The notes under the pieces: model-generated
Seen by the model: the letters and a program-made list of their open reading frames with translations, nothing else
What the model was told of the DNA's origin: nothing
The model's database searches: none
Part shown: in pieces, positions 47,062 through 56,328 of the stretch
Position numbering within the stretch: position 1 is the first letter of the stretch
Layout of the letters: every line of letters begins with the position of its first letter
Translations under genes and position numbers: made by a program
From: Hyphomicrobium sp.
GTDB taxonomy: Bacteria > Pseudomonadota > Alphaproteobacteria > Rhizobiales > Hyphomicrobiaceae
Length of the DNA stretch: 64,000 bases
Assembly: GCA_025351425.1 (NCBI GenBank)
Contig: JANXVY010000026.1
Span: forward strand, 1 to 64,000
Direction of reading: 5' to 3'

Positions 47062-47069
47062 CAAAAATG
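47062..47069 (+). repeat. Target site duplication, right copy
   Basis: CAAAAATG follows the right inverted repeat directly and matches 44346-44353 exactly. Removing the element and one copy restores a simple 300-base intergenic gap between the GT4 gene and the polymerase gene. Confidence 0.85.
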
Positions 47070-47144
47070 CTCTGCCTTGCAGGGTCGCACAGTCTGTGCG
47101 TCGCTCGCCTTACTTTCCATCAAACCGATACCTTGTTGCGTTGA

Positions 47145-48404
47145 TTACTCGGCCGCGGTCAGACGCGCTCGGCCGTGACCGTTGCCGGAGCGACTGCGGT
47201 GTTCGCTGGCAACCGATTGCCAGACCGTTTCGAGCCGGTCGGCAAGCATCGGCCACCCGTATCGCGCCGCAACCCGGGTGCGGCCCTGGGCTGCGCGGGC
47301 AAACGAGCCCGCGGGGTCCTTCAGCGCGGCAGCCAGGGCCAACGCGTGATCTGCGGGGCCATCGGCCAACCGTAGATGCACGCCATCTTGCAGTTCGAGC
47401 CCCTCCGCGCCGATCGTCGTCGACACCACCGGCAGGCCCGCCGCCAGCGCTTCCAGGATCTTCAAACGAGACCCGCCGCCGATCCGCAACGGTACCGTCA
47501 TCAGCGCGCATTGAGACAAGTACGGTATGACATCGGGGACGTCGGCATGGAGCGTCACGCCCTCGCGCGCTGCAATTTTCTTGCGCAGTTGCTCGGGCGG
47601 ATGGCGGCCGACCACCAGAAGTTCTGCGCTTGGGACCTGGGCACGCAGCAAGGGGAAGATTTCGCCCAGCAGCAGAGCCACCGCATCCAAATTGGGACGC
47701 CAGTCGAGCGCGCCGAGAAACAGGATCTTGTTCGCGTTCCGATCGGGCGCGACCGCGGCAAACCGGTCGACATCGACGCCATTGTCGACGATGCTGGTTG
47801 CGACAGGACCGTACGACCGGGCCGCCAGCGCCGCATCGGCTTCACTGCAGCAGACGACACGATCGGCGCGGCGATAGGCATCGCCCTCGAAGCGGAGAAA
47901 CTTGCGCCACTGCTCCTTGATATAGGCGCGCTTCAACGGAGATTTTTCAATCTCGTAGTGGCGCTTCCAAAGATTAGCTTCGATATTGTGGGCCTGGATC
48001 ACAATTGGAACGTCAAGGCCGCGGGCGGTATAGAGGTAGGCCTCGTTTTCCAGCTGCAGAACATCGATGGGCGTGGTGGCGGCATGGCGCGCCACGGCTT
48101 GGCCCATGCGCTGCGTAATGTGCGACTGGATCGAATAGGGATAGGGCTGGACCATGTTGGCGGCGAGGCGGGCGTAAAACCCCAAGTTGTTGCGGGCCGG
48201 AAGCGGGTCATCGACCATGATCGGGTGCAGGCCGAGACCGGCCAAGAATTCGGAAGCCCGAACGTCGGCCTCCCCGCCGGCGCCGCGGCCGATGTAGGTG
48301 ATATGGTGGCGTTTCACGAGGGGCAGCAGCAGGTTCAGCGTGCGCAAACGCTTGCCCGACGACACGGGATAGGCGACGTCGCTATCAACCACAGTGATGT
48401 GCAA
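47145..48404 (-). CDS. Glycosyltransferase family 4
   Basis: This 419-residue GT-B enzyme has the N-terminal VAYPVSSGKRLRTLNLLLPLVKRH and the C-terminal donor site IGGGSRLKILEALAAGLPVVSTTIGAEGL. Translation starts at TTG, with AGGAGAG nine bases upstream; the start is clear because MHITVVDSD begins a typical GT4 strand. It is 44 bases downstream of the initiating transferase gene, so it probably adds the second sugar of the repeat unit. Confidence 0.9.
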   Translation of the reverse strand: MHITVVDSDVAYPVSSGKRLRTLNLLLPLVKRHHITYIGRGAGGEADVRASEFLAGLGLHPIMVDDPLPARNNLGFYARLAANMVQPYPYSIQSHITQRMGQAVARHAATTPIDVLQLENEAYLYTARGLDVPIVIQAHNIEANLWKRHYEIEKSPLKRAYIKEQWRKFLRFEGDAYRRADRVVCCSEADAALAARSYGPVATSIVDNGVDVDRFAAVAPDRNANKILFLGALDWRPNLDAVALLLGEIFPLLRAQVPSAELLVVGRHPPEQLRKKIAAREGVTLHADVPDVIPYLSQCALMTVPLRIGGGSRLKILEALAAGLPVVSTTIGAEGLELQDGVHLRLADGPADHALALAAALKDPAGSFARAAQGRTRVAARYGWPMLADRLETVWQSVASEHRSRSGNGHGRARLTAAE

Positions 48405-48448
48405 AGCAGAACTCTCCTGGCAGGCCTACAGCCGCGACCGACGTCACC

Positions 48449-49768
48449 TCAGCGCGCGTCCGATCCCCGCATCACCGCAATCAACGTTCCAGCCATGATC
48501 CGCAAATCGAGCTGGAGGGACATGTATTTTGCGTAATAGAGGTCGTAGGCGACCTTATCGAGCGTCTGCTGATCGTCGTTTGCGTAGCCGCTCCGGATCT
48601 GCGCCCAGCCCGTGATGCCCGGGCGGACGAGACAGCGGTAATGATAGACGGGGATCGCCTTGGCGTAGTTCTTCGCAAGTTTGGCTTCCTCCGGACGCGG
48701 GCCCACGAGGCTCATGTCGCCGCGCAGAACGTTCCAGAACTGGGGTAATTCGTCGATCCGGAAGCGGCGCAGGAACGCGCCCAGCGGCGTGATCCGCGGA
48801 TCGCCCCGCAGCGTGGTGGTCAAGGCGCTTTCGCCGGCTGCAAGGTTGCGCATGGTCCGCAACTTGTGCATGCGGAACAGGTTGCCGCCGAAGCCCACGC
48901 GGTCCTGATGGAAGAAGATGGGGCGACCCATGGTATAGGCAATCGCACCGCCGGCGATGATGATCACCGGGATGGCGACCGGCGCCAACAGAACGACCGC
49001 AAGGATATCCACGATGCGCTTGTAGACGAAATATGAGTGGGTCTCAGGATTGGCAGAGATATGCTCGACCGCGAAGTGCTCGGGGTAGACGCGGCCGCTC
49101 ACTTCCTCGACATATTCGGCGGCATGGCGAACCTGACAGCCGCTGAGGATGGCGGTCGAGGCAAACTTCGTCCATTCACTGTCGATTTTGGCCGAGAAAT
49201 TAATCAGAATCTCATCGTAATTGCGTGGCGAGATTTGCGGCGACGTGATGATGGTAACATTGGGTCCAACCCAGGTCATCAAATCGCTGGTCAGCCCGGC
49301 CGGAACGATGCCGACCCGGCGAGTGCGAAGATTATCGCGCAACAGCACGATCGCGGTACACACCATCAGCGAGACGAGCAGCGCTACGGCCATCAGCGGG
49401 CGCGAGTAGCTGAGCCTCAGCCCCCAGACCGAGACCGTCAACAGCAAGTGGATGGCGAACGTCGTTACCCAGACCGCATTAAGCTGCGTGGCAATGCGGC
49501 CGGTCACAACGAGTGCGAACAGGCCACACACCAAGTTAGCCAGCGTATTCAGGAACACATGACCGAAGAACCAGCCGTCCAGCGCGAACACGTTTGTTTC
49601 GTTGAAGATCTTGGCCGAGTAGGCCAAGGGCAGGAGTGCAACGCAGCCCGCAAGCACGATCGCTGGGAGCTGCCGGCGAAGAAACCCCTCCATTGAACTG
49701 GAACCGGGGTGCAATAATCCAATATTCAAAATAGAATTGACGGCCGCTAAGCCAAGAATCCGACGCAT
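48449..49768 (-). CDS. Undecaprenyl-phosphate sugar phosphotransferase (WcaJ/ExoY-like)
   Basis: The 439-residue polyprenyl glycosylphosphotransferase has several N-terminal membrane helices, a central CoA-binding-like domain and the C-terminal catalytic domain. That domain reads DRVGFGGNLFRMHKLRTM, FLRRFRIDELPQFWNVLRGDMSLVGPRPE and RCLVRPGITGWAQI. It starts repeat-unit assembly by moving a hexose-1-phosphate onto undecaprenyl phosphate. The frame is open to 49870, but the ATG at 49768 keeps the FNR box (49854-49867) outside the gene. ATG 49693 is another candidate. Confidence 0.92.
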   Translation of the reverse strand: MRRILGLAAVNSILNIGLLHPGSSSMEGFLRRQLPAIVLAGCVALLPLAYSAKIFNETNVFALDGWFFGHVFLNTLANLVCGLFALVVTGRIATQLNAVWVTTFAIHLLLTVSVWGLRLSYSRPLMAVALLVSLMVCTAIVLLRDNLRTRRVGIVPAGLTSDLMTWVGPNVTIITSPQISPRNYDEILINFSAKIDSEWTKFASTAILSGCQVRHAAEYVEEVSGRVYPEHFAVEHISANPETHSYFVYKRIVDILAVVLLAPVAIPVIIIAGGAIAYTMGRPIFFHQDRVGFGGNLFRMHKLRTMRNLAAGESALTTTLRGDPRITPLGAFLRRFRIDELPQFWNVLRGDMSLVGPRPEEAKLAKNYAKAIPVYHYRCLVRPGITGWAQIRSGYANDDQQTLDKVAYDLYYAKYMSLQLDLRIMAGTLIAVMRGSDAR

Positions 49769-49853
49769 AACCGACCCCAACTGGCAGCATGTTAATAAAA
49801 TTAACCAGTGCCCTGAACCTACAGAATTGTTTAGTTTTTGGCAACCTTTGTGA

Positions 49854-49867
49854 TTGATTAAGATCAA
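49854..49867. promoter_or_regulatory. Perfect FNR/FixK box before the EPS-initiating gene
   Basis: TTGAT-TAAG-ATCAA matches the FNR/FixK consensus at all ten fixed positions. Its centre lies about 92 bases before the transferase ATG. A class II promoter would then start near 49819, leaving a normal leader. The gap 49769-50039 is AT-rich and otherwise holds no gene. Confidence 0.7.
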
Positions 49868-50039
49868 CACTGTTCATTGCCGACAGCGCCAACCCCTCGA
49901 TAATCAGCGTGCGCTGCAACATGCATGCCGACCCATTGGGCGCATTTGTCTTCTAATTGCGGCGTAAACTAGACGCGGTTTGCGTCTGATTTATAAAAAC
50001 TGAACTGTTTTTTTGCGTGATATCCCCAGCGGCCTTCGT

Positions 50040-50627
50040 TCACCGACGGGTTGCACGGGCGACAGGGACGGGGACGGGGGGTGGCGGCCCGGAACTCGCG
50101 CACGAGATGCCTACTTGGCCGGCGAGCGCGTAAGATGCCGCGAAGCTCACGTTGATGGCGGTGCGATACTGACCGCCCTTGATCGCACGCGCCGCCGGGA
50201 ACATCCGGCCATAGATCGTGCGCCGCTCAGAACCGCTCCCACTTGCATTGAGGCGGATCGCGATAGCGGCTTGCCAGGGCACCGTGCGGGCTGGATCTGC
50301 GTAGAGCACAAACGGCACATGGCGGCGAGCGTCGGCCGTGTGCGCTAGCTGTCCGCCCGGCAGGCTGCCAGCACTCGCCAACACCGTCGGGCACAACTGA
50401 ACGATCTGGTTGCTTTGGCCCGTGCAGCTCGCGCTCAATGTCGCCGTGGTGTCGAGGGGGCTGCCGCGGGTGCGGGTTACGGTGCCAAAATTCATCTCGG
50501 TGAGCGACACGTTACACGCCTGCGCCCACGCTGCCGGCGCTCCGGTGGCCAGTACCAGTCCGGCGATTGCCATCCAGGCAAATGTGCGCTGCAAGTTCGG
50601 CATCATGGCTGCTCTTTCCGGTTTCAT
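50040..50627 (-). CDS. Csu-type pilus tip subunit (spore coat U domain)
   Basis: This 195-residue SCPU-domain protein has a signal peptide (..FAWMAIAGLVLATGAPAAWAQ) and a Csu-pilin pattern: CNVSLTEMNFGTV..LDTTATLSASCTG, with paired cysteines, and a C-terminal TAINVSFAASY strand. It is shorter than the two-domain CsuE adhesin. It is the last gene of the pilus operon, where the tip subunit is usually encoded. Its ATG overlaps the usher stop (TGATG); ATG 50606 with GGAAAGAG is an alternative start. Confidence 0.85.
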   Translation of the reverse strand: MKPERAAMMPNLQRTFAWMAIAGLVLATGAPAAWAQACNVSLTEMNFGTVTRTRGSPLDTTATLSASCTGQSNQIVQLCPTVLASAGSLPGGQLAHTADARRHVPFVLYADPARTVPWQAAIAIRLNASGSGSERRTIYGRMFPAARAIKGGQYRTAINVSFAASYALAGQVGISCASSGPPPPVPVPVARATRR

Positions 50628-53125
50628 CACTCGCAAACCACCGGGCCGATCACGACTTGCGTGTCCGTCTGCGGCACGAATTGGAAGCTGGCGCGGCATT
50701 GGCTGTTGCCCTGGGTGACAATGGCGATGTTGGACCCCTGCAGGTTGCGCACGAAGGCCTGGCCCTCGTAACCCACGACCGCGCTTTCGTTCGTGGCTTC
50801 GATCTTGAGGCCGCTGCCGACTTCGACGAATTTTCCGTTTAGCTGCTTCAGGACCAGGATTGCCGAAGAGCCCTGCGGCTTGACCTTGAAGTCGACGGCG
50901 ACGCCACTCCTATAAGCGGGCACGACCAGCTTACTCGATTGCTCGACCTCGGCGTTGATCGAGAGGCCGGTGGGGTCGATCGAGATATTGTTGTTCTGGT
51001 TCGAGCGCAAGTTGGGCACCAGAAGGCGGCCGCTGGCATCGGTCTCGCCGATGAACCGGTTTTCCGAGAGCACGCGCACGCCGGGCGTGCCGGCGTTGAC
51101 GACGGCAAATCCGTCTTCGATCGTGTTGGCGAGGTAAACGTTGCCGCCCATGGCGACGATCGAACCCGCCGCTTCTGCGGTTTCGCGCACGGTGTGGTCA
51201 TCCTGCTGGACGCCAGCCTCGATCCGCGCCTGAGCGGAACGGTAAGAAATCGCGCCGCTGCGATTGCTCTGATCGCCCTCGGCTTCGCGCACGCGCCAAC
51301 CCCAATCACCCGGCTCATAGCCCAGCGGCTTGGAGGCATCGACAGCGGCAGTGACGCCCTTGCCGGTCTTGTTGATACTGGCAGAAACCGATGCATCGCC
51401 GAGCGGCATGCTCGATCCGATGTAGACGCCGACATTGTGGTTTGAGTCGAGGTTTGCGAAGGCGGTCGCAAACAGGGTCGAATTCGAGATGAAGGGGCGC
51501 GCGTACGAGAGCGCTACGATCTGCGACACCGTACCCACATCGGGCTCGCTGCGCACATAGCTGGCGCTGATCGTCGAGCGGTCGAAGTCGAGCGGCATGC
51601 TCACCGTCAACTGGTCGCGCGAAACCGAGGGGCGGAAATCAGCCGTCAGCTGCGTCAAGCTGGCGGGAAGGGTCCCCGTGAGGGTCTCGTTGGGGGTCGA
51701 CGGCCGCAGGCGGGCGGTCGCGATCGCAAGATCCGCGTACCGGCCCATCGCGCGGCTCGAGGACGCGTGGACCGAGACCGGGCCAACCTGGGTGTCGAGG
51801 CTGCCGTAGAGCTGGACGCCGGTGTTGCCGTCATAAACGCTGCCGCTCAGTGCTGCGCTCAGGATCGCGCGGCTACCAACGTTCGTGACAGCGCCGACGC
51901 CGCCGTTGATGAGGCCGACGCCGCCTTCGGCATGGGCTTCGATGGTGACATCGTCGGTGATCCCTGCGCGCAGGCTCGCGGACCCGATGGGGCTCGAACC
52001 GTAATCGTTGGAGGTGATGCCATAGTTGTAGCGGGCGATGCCGGCTTCGAGCGACGTCTCGTACATGCCCGGCTTCAGCAGCGTGGGGGCGGTATAGAAT
52101 GGAAGCTTGGTCTCGACTTCCTTGCCGGACGCATCGCGCACGACTACGCGCGCTTCGCCGCCACCGCCACCGCCAATGGTCGGCACGTTCGAAAGCTGGA
52201 AGGGGCCAGCTGCGACCTGCTGCGAATAGGTTTTCACCCCGTTCACGAACACGTCGACCGACGAGGGGGCTGCCGCCGACCCCGAGAACGAGGGTAGCGC
52301 CTGGGTGACGATATCGGGGCGCGCGGTGAAGTTGCGCTGCGCCTGGATGCCGGCCATGCGAATGGGCTGGGTCCAGCTCAAGCCGCCATTGATGGTGTCG
52401 CCCGCCCGATACGTCATGAATGTGCCCGGATCGACGTGGACGAACGCCGATTCCAACCGCAGTCCGTTCGCATCGCCCAGCCCGTTCTTGGCGGCATATC
52501 CGTACGCTGGAATCGTGCCCACGATTCCGGTCTGGGTGAAGCTTCCGAACGGCATCACCAGACGGCCATCGAGGGACGCGTTGACGCCGTTGAACCCCAG
52601 GTACTTACCCGTCTGGGTCTGCGAGGACAGGCCCTGGAGCGCGCTGGCGTAAAGGCTATAGTTGATCAGAGCGCCATAATCGGCACGGGCCGCTTCAACC
52701 GGCGCCGTAGCGGACGCCGATTCGTAAACCTTGGGTTTTCGCTGACGGTCGGGGACCGTCAGGTGGATGGATTGCGTTGCCTGATCATAGCGATATTCGA
52801 GACCTGGGATGGTATCCAGGCGCACGCGCGCGGTCGGGCGTCCAGCGCCCGGCACCTTCAGATCAAGCTCTTCCAGCTCCGAGCGGGCGGTTTCAAATCG
52901 CCCGTCGGGTAGCTCCACAAACGGCGTGATCACATTAGCAGGATAACCGTTGATCCAGACTTCCAGCTGAAGCTCGCGCTTGGCTGAACCTTCGGGACTT
53001 TTGCCGGCGCCGGGATCGAGAGCCCAGGCTGCCGACCAGAACGGAACAAACAACCAACCAATGACGATCAGTGCCGCAAGCAGACGGTCAGCGGCGAGCG
53101 CTGCCCTGTGCTTGGGCTTCGGCAT
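50627..53125 (-). CDS. Outer-membrane usher of archaic chaperone-usher pilus (CsuD-like)
   Basis: The 832-residue usher has a signal peptide (AALAADRLLAALIVIGWLFVPFWSAAWA), an N-terminal substrate-binding domain (LEVWINGYPANVITPFVELPDGRF), a beta-barrel with a plug, and C-terminal periplasmic domains ending in paired cysteines. It translocates pilin subunits delivered by the chaperone. ATG 53125 has AAGGA well placed; ATG 53140 is possible. The start overlaps the chaperone gene by 38 bases. Confidence 0.92.
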   Translation of the reverse strand: MPKPKHRAALAADRLLAALIVIGWLFVPFWSAAWALDPGAGKSPEGSAKRELQLEVWINGYPANVITPFVELPDGRFETARSELEELDLKVPGAGRPTARVRLDTIPGLEYRYDQATQSIHLTVPDRQRKPKVYESASATAPVEAARADYGALINYSLYASALQGLSSQTQTGKYLGFNGVNASLDGRLVMPFGSFTQTGIVGTIPAYGYAAKNGLGDANGLRLESAFVHVDPGTFMTYRAGDTINGGLSWTQPIRMAGIQAQRNFTARPDIVTQALPSFSGSAAAPSSVDVFVNGVKTYSQQVAAGPFQLSNVPTIGGGGGGEARVVVRDASGKEVETKLPFYTAPTLLKPGMYETSLEAGIARYNYGITSNDYGSSPIGSASLRAGITDDVTIEAHAEGGVGLINGGVGAVTNVGSRAILSAALSGSVYDGNTGVQLYGSLDTQVGPVSVHASSSRAMGRYADLAIATARLRPSTPNETLTGTLPASLTQLTADFRPSVSRDQLTVSMPLDFDRSTISASYVRSEPDVGTVSQIVALSYARPFISNSTLFATAFANLDSNHNVGVYIGSSMPLGDASVSASINKTGKGVTAAVDASKPLGYEPGDWGWRVREAEGDQSNRSGAISYRSAQARIEAGVQQDDHTVRETAEAAGSIVAMGGNVYLANTIEDGFAVVNAGTPGVRVLSENRFIGETDASGRLLVPNLRSNQNNNISIDPTGLSINAEVEQSSKLVVPAYRSGVAVDFKVKPQGSSAILVLKQLNGKFVEVGSGLKIEATNESAVVGYEGQAFVRNLQGSNIAIVTQGNSQCRASFQFVPQTDTQVVIGPVVCE

Positions 53126-53816
53126 TAATCGGTCCTTCATCGCTGCGGGCGGTGACGCTCACCACTCCTGTGCTGCCAAGCGAACTTGGGAGTGCCCAAC
53201 GCATATGAGAACCGGCCAGAACGTATCCGTTCAAACCTTTACCGAGAACAAACTCCTTGCCGCCTTGCGTGCCGAGCGTGAGGCCGGCGATGCGCGCTCG
53301 GCGGGTGCCGTCGTTGCGCGCAACAATGAACGTCTTATCGCCTTGCTTTTCGAGCGCCCAGCTCAACTGGGACTTGCCACCCACCTGGGTGACGAAGAAC
53401 ATCGGGATCGAATACTTGAATGTAAAGTTGATCAACCCGTTCTTCGCGTTCGCGTTATCGGGTAATTCGTCGACGACGACGCGATAGGTTTCCTCGCCGT
53501 CAACAGGGCGTTTGGACGTGCGCACGAGGCGAACGACCTGATCCTGGCCAGGATCGATAGAAACCATGGGCGGGCTCGCAACTACGTCGCCGGTCGGATC
53601 GGACTTGTCCTCGCCGGCGGCCTGCGTCCAGCGATAGAGCCGGACCTGGGCGTTCAGTTTGGACGCACCGTTGTTATGCAGCGTGAGCGTGTCGGCCGAT
53701 TTCCCGGCAGGCAATTCGAAGGTCGTGGGTGCGGCCTGAAGAGAGGCCGCACCGAGCGGAGTGGACGCCGCACAAATCAATCCGGTGATAAATATGAGAG
53801 GCGTCCAACCGCGCAT
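53088..53816 (-). CDS. Periplasmic pilus chaperone (CsuC-like)
   Basis: This 242-residue chaperone has a signal peptide (MRGWTPLIFITGLICAASTPLGA) and the two immunoglobulin-like domains of the PapD superfamily. The domain 1 pattern PTTFELPAGKSADTLTLHNNGASKLNAQVRLYRW..VSIDPGQDQVVRLVR and VDELP fits the archaic/Csu branch. It caps pilins by donor-strand complementation and delivers them to the usher. It lies 27 bases downstream of the pilin gene. Confidence 0.93.
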   Translation of the reverse strand: MRGWTPLIFITGLICAASTPLGAASLQAAPTTFELPAGKSADTLTLHNNGASKLNAQVRLYRWTQAAGEDKSDPTGDVVASPPMVSIDPGQDQVVRLVRTSKRPVDGEETYRVVVDELPDNANAKNGLINFTFKYSIPMFFVTQVGGKSQLSWALEKQGDKTFIVARNDGTRRARIAGLTLGTQGGKEFVLGKGLNGYVLAGSHMRWALPSSLGSTGVVSVTARSDEGPINAEAQAQGSARR

Positions 53817-53843
53817 CGTGTGATCCTTGCCGAAAAGTGAGGC

Positions 53844-54383
53844 TTAGTAGCCGACGTTGATGTTGACATTGTCGTTGTAATTGCCGGGGGCGGGCTTTGG
53901 CGTGCCGGCTGCGACCACACCGTAGACCGAGAAGGTCTGGCCACCGGCGACGCCGGTGCCGCCGGGGGTCGACGAGGTCGGGGTGGCGAGCGTGCTGCCC
54001 GATATGCCGGTCAGGATGTCGGTGTATTCGGTGGTGTGAGCGGCATCGATGTAGAGTTTATACGGCAGGAACGTCGTACCAAAGCCGGCAGCCATGCGGC
54101 GCTGCGTGCCCTGAACCCAGTTGCCCGTGCCCAGGCCGAGTGCGAAGTCGGTGCCGGGATCGCAGGTCACCAGGATCGTGCCGGTGGCGGTGATTGCCGA
54201 AGCCGTCGACGTGATGGCCGGGAAGCCAACCGGTGTCGTCTGGTTTGCAGTGCAGCTCGAGTTGACTGTGGCATTTACGGCGAGCTGGCCGCCGCTGACC
54301 GAAACGGTTGCCGTGCCGGCGTGACCGGCTTGAGTTCCGAGTGCTGCGACCGCGATCGCAGAGATGACGATTTTCTTGAACAT
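53844..54383 (-). CDS. Major Csu-type pilin (spore coat U domain)
   Basis: The 179-residue pilin has a signal peptide (MFKKIVISAIAVAALGTQAGHA). The SCPU domain has the conserved cysteine pair (NSSCTAN and LVTCDPG) and ends in NYNDNVNINVGY, the terminal strand that chaperone and neighbour subunits complete. The frame extends upstream to 54464, but the ATG at 54383 has GAGGA and gives a proper signal. It is the first gene of a pilin-chaperone-usher-tip operon; the promoter lies in 54384-54608. Confidence 0.92.
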   Translation of the reverse strand: MFKKIVISAIAVAALGTQAGHAGTATVSVSGGQLAVNATVNSSCTANQTTPVGFPAITSTASAITATGTILVTCDPGTDFALGLGTGNWVQGTQRRMAAGFGTTFLPYKLYIDAAHTTEYTDILTGISGSTLATPTSSTPGGTGVAGGQTFSVYGVVAAGTPKPAPGNYNDNVNINVGY

Positions 54384-54608
54384 GGATGCTACTTCCTCAA
54401 CTGACAAATGCACATTATCTGGACCGAACCGTTCGGCTGCCGAGGGGACTGGACGCCTGTACATTTACCTTCCCGCTGCACGTATCATTACGGCGCAGGG
54501 TTTAACGTCTGGTTATCGAGAAGGATCTATTCCCAAAAAACTGCCCGGCGTTCACTAGTTGTGCGCGCCGTGCATTCGGCAATTCCTGGCTGTGTTCGTA
54601 AAAAATAA

Positions 54609-54641
54609 GGGCCGAGTGGAGCAGTCATCCCCCCTCGGCCC
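54609..54641. terminator. Hairpin terminator after the GMC dehydrogenase gene
   Basis: GGGCCGAG and CTCGGCCC form a perfect 8-bp stem. An A-run lies on its left and a T-run on its right, so it can work as a Rho-independent terminator in both directions. It ends the leftward dehydrogenase operon and insulates the pilus promoter. Confidence 0.75.
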
Positions 54642-54671
54642 GTTAATATTTTTTGACTCGGCGGCTTGGTG

Positions 54672-56243
54672 TTAGATCGCGTTCTTCCCCATCTGCTCGG
54701 CGATGTAGTCGGCCTGCCGGATGGCGAGCGTGACGATCGTCAAGGTCGGGTTCTCGGCGCCACCAGACGTGAACTGGCTACCATCCGAGATGAACAGGTT
54801 CTTGATGTCGTGGGTCTGGCCGTACTTGTTGCAGACGCCGTCGCGCGGCTTTTCCGACATGCGGCACGTGCCGAGATTATGCGTCGAAGGGTAGGGCGGC
54901 GTCGGCAACGTGCGGGTTGCGCCGACCGCTTCATACATGGCGATGCCTTGCTTGTGGGCGTGGGCCCGCATGGCGACGTCGTTGGGGTGATCGTCGAAGT
55001 GAACGTCGGGAACTGGCAGGCCCCATTTGTCTTTTGCCACTTTGCTCAATGTGACCCGGTTCTTTTCCTGCGCCATGTCCTCGCCGACGATCCAAAGACC
55101 CGCCATGTTCTGATACTGGTCGAGCGCGGTGGTGAACTCGCGGCCCCAGGCGCCGGGATCCAGAAACGCCGCCATGAACGGGATGCCGAGCGACAGCGTT
55201 TCAAACTCGTAGCCGCCCACGAACCCGCGTTTCGGGTTGTTTTCGGCTTCATCCTGCACAACGCCTGCCATGGTCGTGCCGCGCCACATCTTAACCGGCT
55301 TGTCGAAGATGCCGTAAACCGAGGCTGTCATGTGGCGCATGTAGTTCTTTCCGACCTGACCAGAGGAATTGGCGAGGCCATTTGGGTATTTCGCCGAGGC
55401 CGACAGCAACAAGAGGCGAGGGGTCTCGATCGAGTTGCCGGCAACCGCCACCACGCGGGCTTTCTGGCGCTGCTCCTTGCCGTCTTTGTCGCGATAGACC
55501 ACGCCCGTAACTTTGCCGCCCGCGTCGTGTTCGATCTTGGTCACGTGGCATTCGGGCCGGACCTCGAGCTTTCCGGTCGCTTCGCCACGGGGGATTTCGG
55601 CGACGAGCGTCGACCACTTCGCACCCGACTTGCAGCCCTGGAAGCAGAAGCCGATCTGCTGGCACGCGCCGCGATCCTTGCGAGGCTGGGAATTGATCGA
55701 CATGCGGCCGGTCGACACCTTGGTGTAGCCGATCTTCTTCGCGCCGGCCTCGAAAACCTTGTAATTGTTGTTACCGGGCAGCCCGGGGATGCCGTTGGTC
55801 AGCGTGGTGCCCATGCGGTCCTCGGCCTTGGCGTAGTAAGGCTCCAGTTCGGCGAGCGTGACGGGCCAATCGAGCAGGTTGGCGCCTGGAATGGCGCCAT
55901 AGGTCGTGCGGGTCTTGAACTCGTGCTCCTGCAAGCGAAGCGAGGCGCCCGCCCAGTGCACAGTCGATCCGCCGACCGCCTTCACGATCCAGGCCGGCAA
56001 GTTGGGGAAGTCGCGCGCGACGCGCCAGGAGCCTGACGAAATCCGGGTGTCGCCCCAGGCCAACTGACCAAATGACGCCCATTCGTCGTTGAGAAAGTCT
56101 TCCGTCTCGTGGCGCTTGCCGGCTTCAAGGATCACAACCTTGATACCCTTTAAAGCGAGATCGGTGCCGAGCGTTCCGCCGCCTGCCCCGGACCCTACGA
56201 TGACGACAACGGAATCGTCGGTCAGTTCAAATTTCGCAGCCAT
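54672..56243 (-). CDS. GMC-family FAD dehydrogenase with [3Fe-4S] motif (glucose/gluconate dehydrogenase-like)
   Basis: The 523-residue catalytic subunit begins with VVVIVGSGAGGGTLGTDLA (FAD) and ends with the family motifs STHNLGTCRMS and FISDGSQFTSGGAENPTLTIVTLA. C194, C200 and C204 have the same spacing as the cysteines that hold the [3Fe-4S] cluster in bacterial FAD-glucose dehydrogenase. It should pass electrons to a cytochrome c subunit, but none is encoded nearby. It has no signal of its own and is probably carried out with the Tat-signalled small subunit encoded upstream. The sugar substrate is not determined. Confidence 0.88.
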   Translation of the reverse strand: MAAKFELTDDSVVVIVGSGAGGGTLGTDLALKGIKVVILEAGKRHETEDFLNDEWASFGQLAWGDTRISSGSWRVARDFPNLPAWIVKAVGGSTVHWAGASLRLQEHEFKTRTTYGAIPGANLLDWPVTLAELEPYYAKAEDRMGTTLTNGIPGLPGNNNYKVFEAGAKKIGYTKVSTGRMSINSQPRKDRGACQQIGFCFQGCKSGAKWSTLVAEIPRGEATGKLEVRPECHVTKIEHDAGGKVTGVVYRDKDGKEQRQKARVVAVAGNSIETPRLLLLSASAKYPNGLANSSGQVGKNYMRHMTASVYGIFDKPVKMWRGTTMAGVVQDEAENNPKRGFVGGYEFETLSLGIPFMAAFLDPGAWGREFTTALDQYQNMAGLWIVGEDMAQEKNRVTLSKVAKDKWGLPVPDVHFDDHPNDVAMRAHAHKQGIAMYEAVGATRTLPTPPYPSTHNLGTCRMSEKPRDGVCNKYGQTHDIKNLFISDGSQFTSGGAENPTLTIVTLAIRQADYIAEQMGKNAI

Positions 56244-56328
56244 TGGTATTCCTCCGAATTGTTGTTTGCCGGCTCATCGTTTTGCTGGAGCCAGATCTTG
56301 GCGAAAAACCGCGGTGACAGACGTCCGC

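Noticed and set aside
44346-47069. Composite transposon with two IS copies
   Set aside because: There is a single transposase gene, and the inverted repeats occur once at each outer end, so it is one element with passengers.
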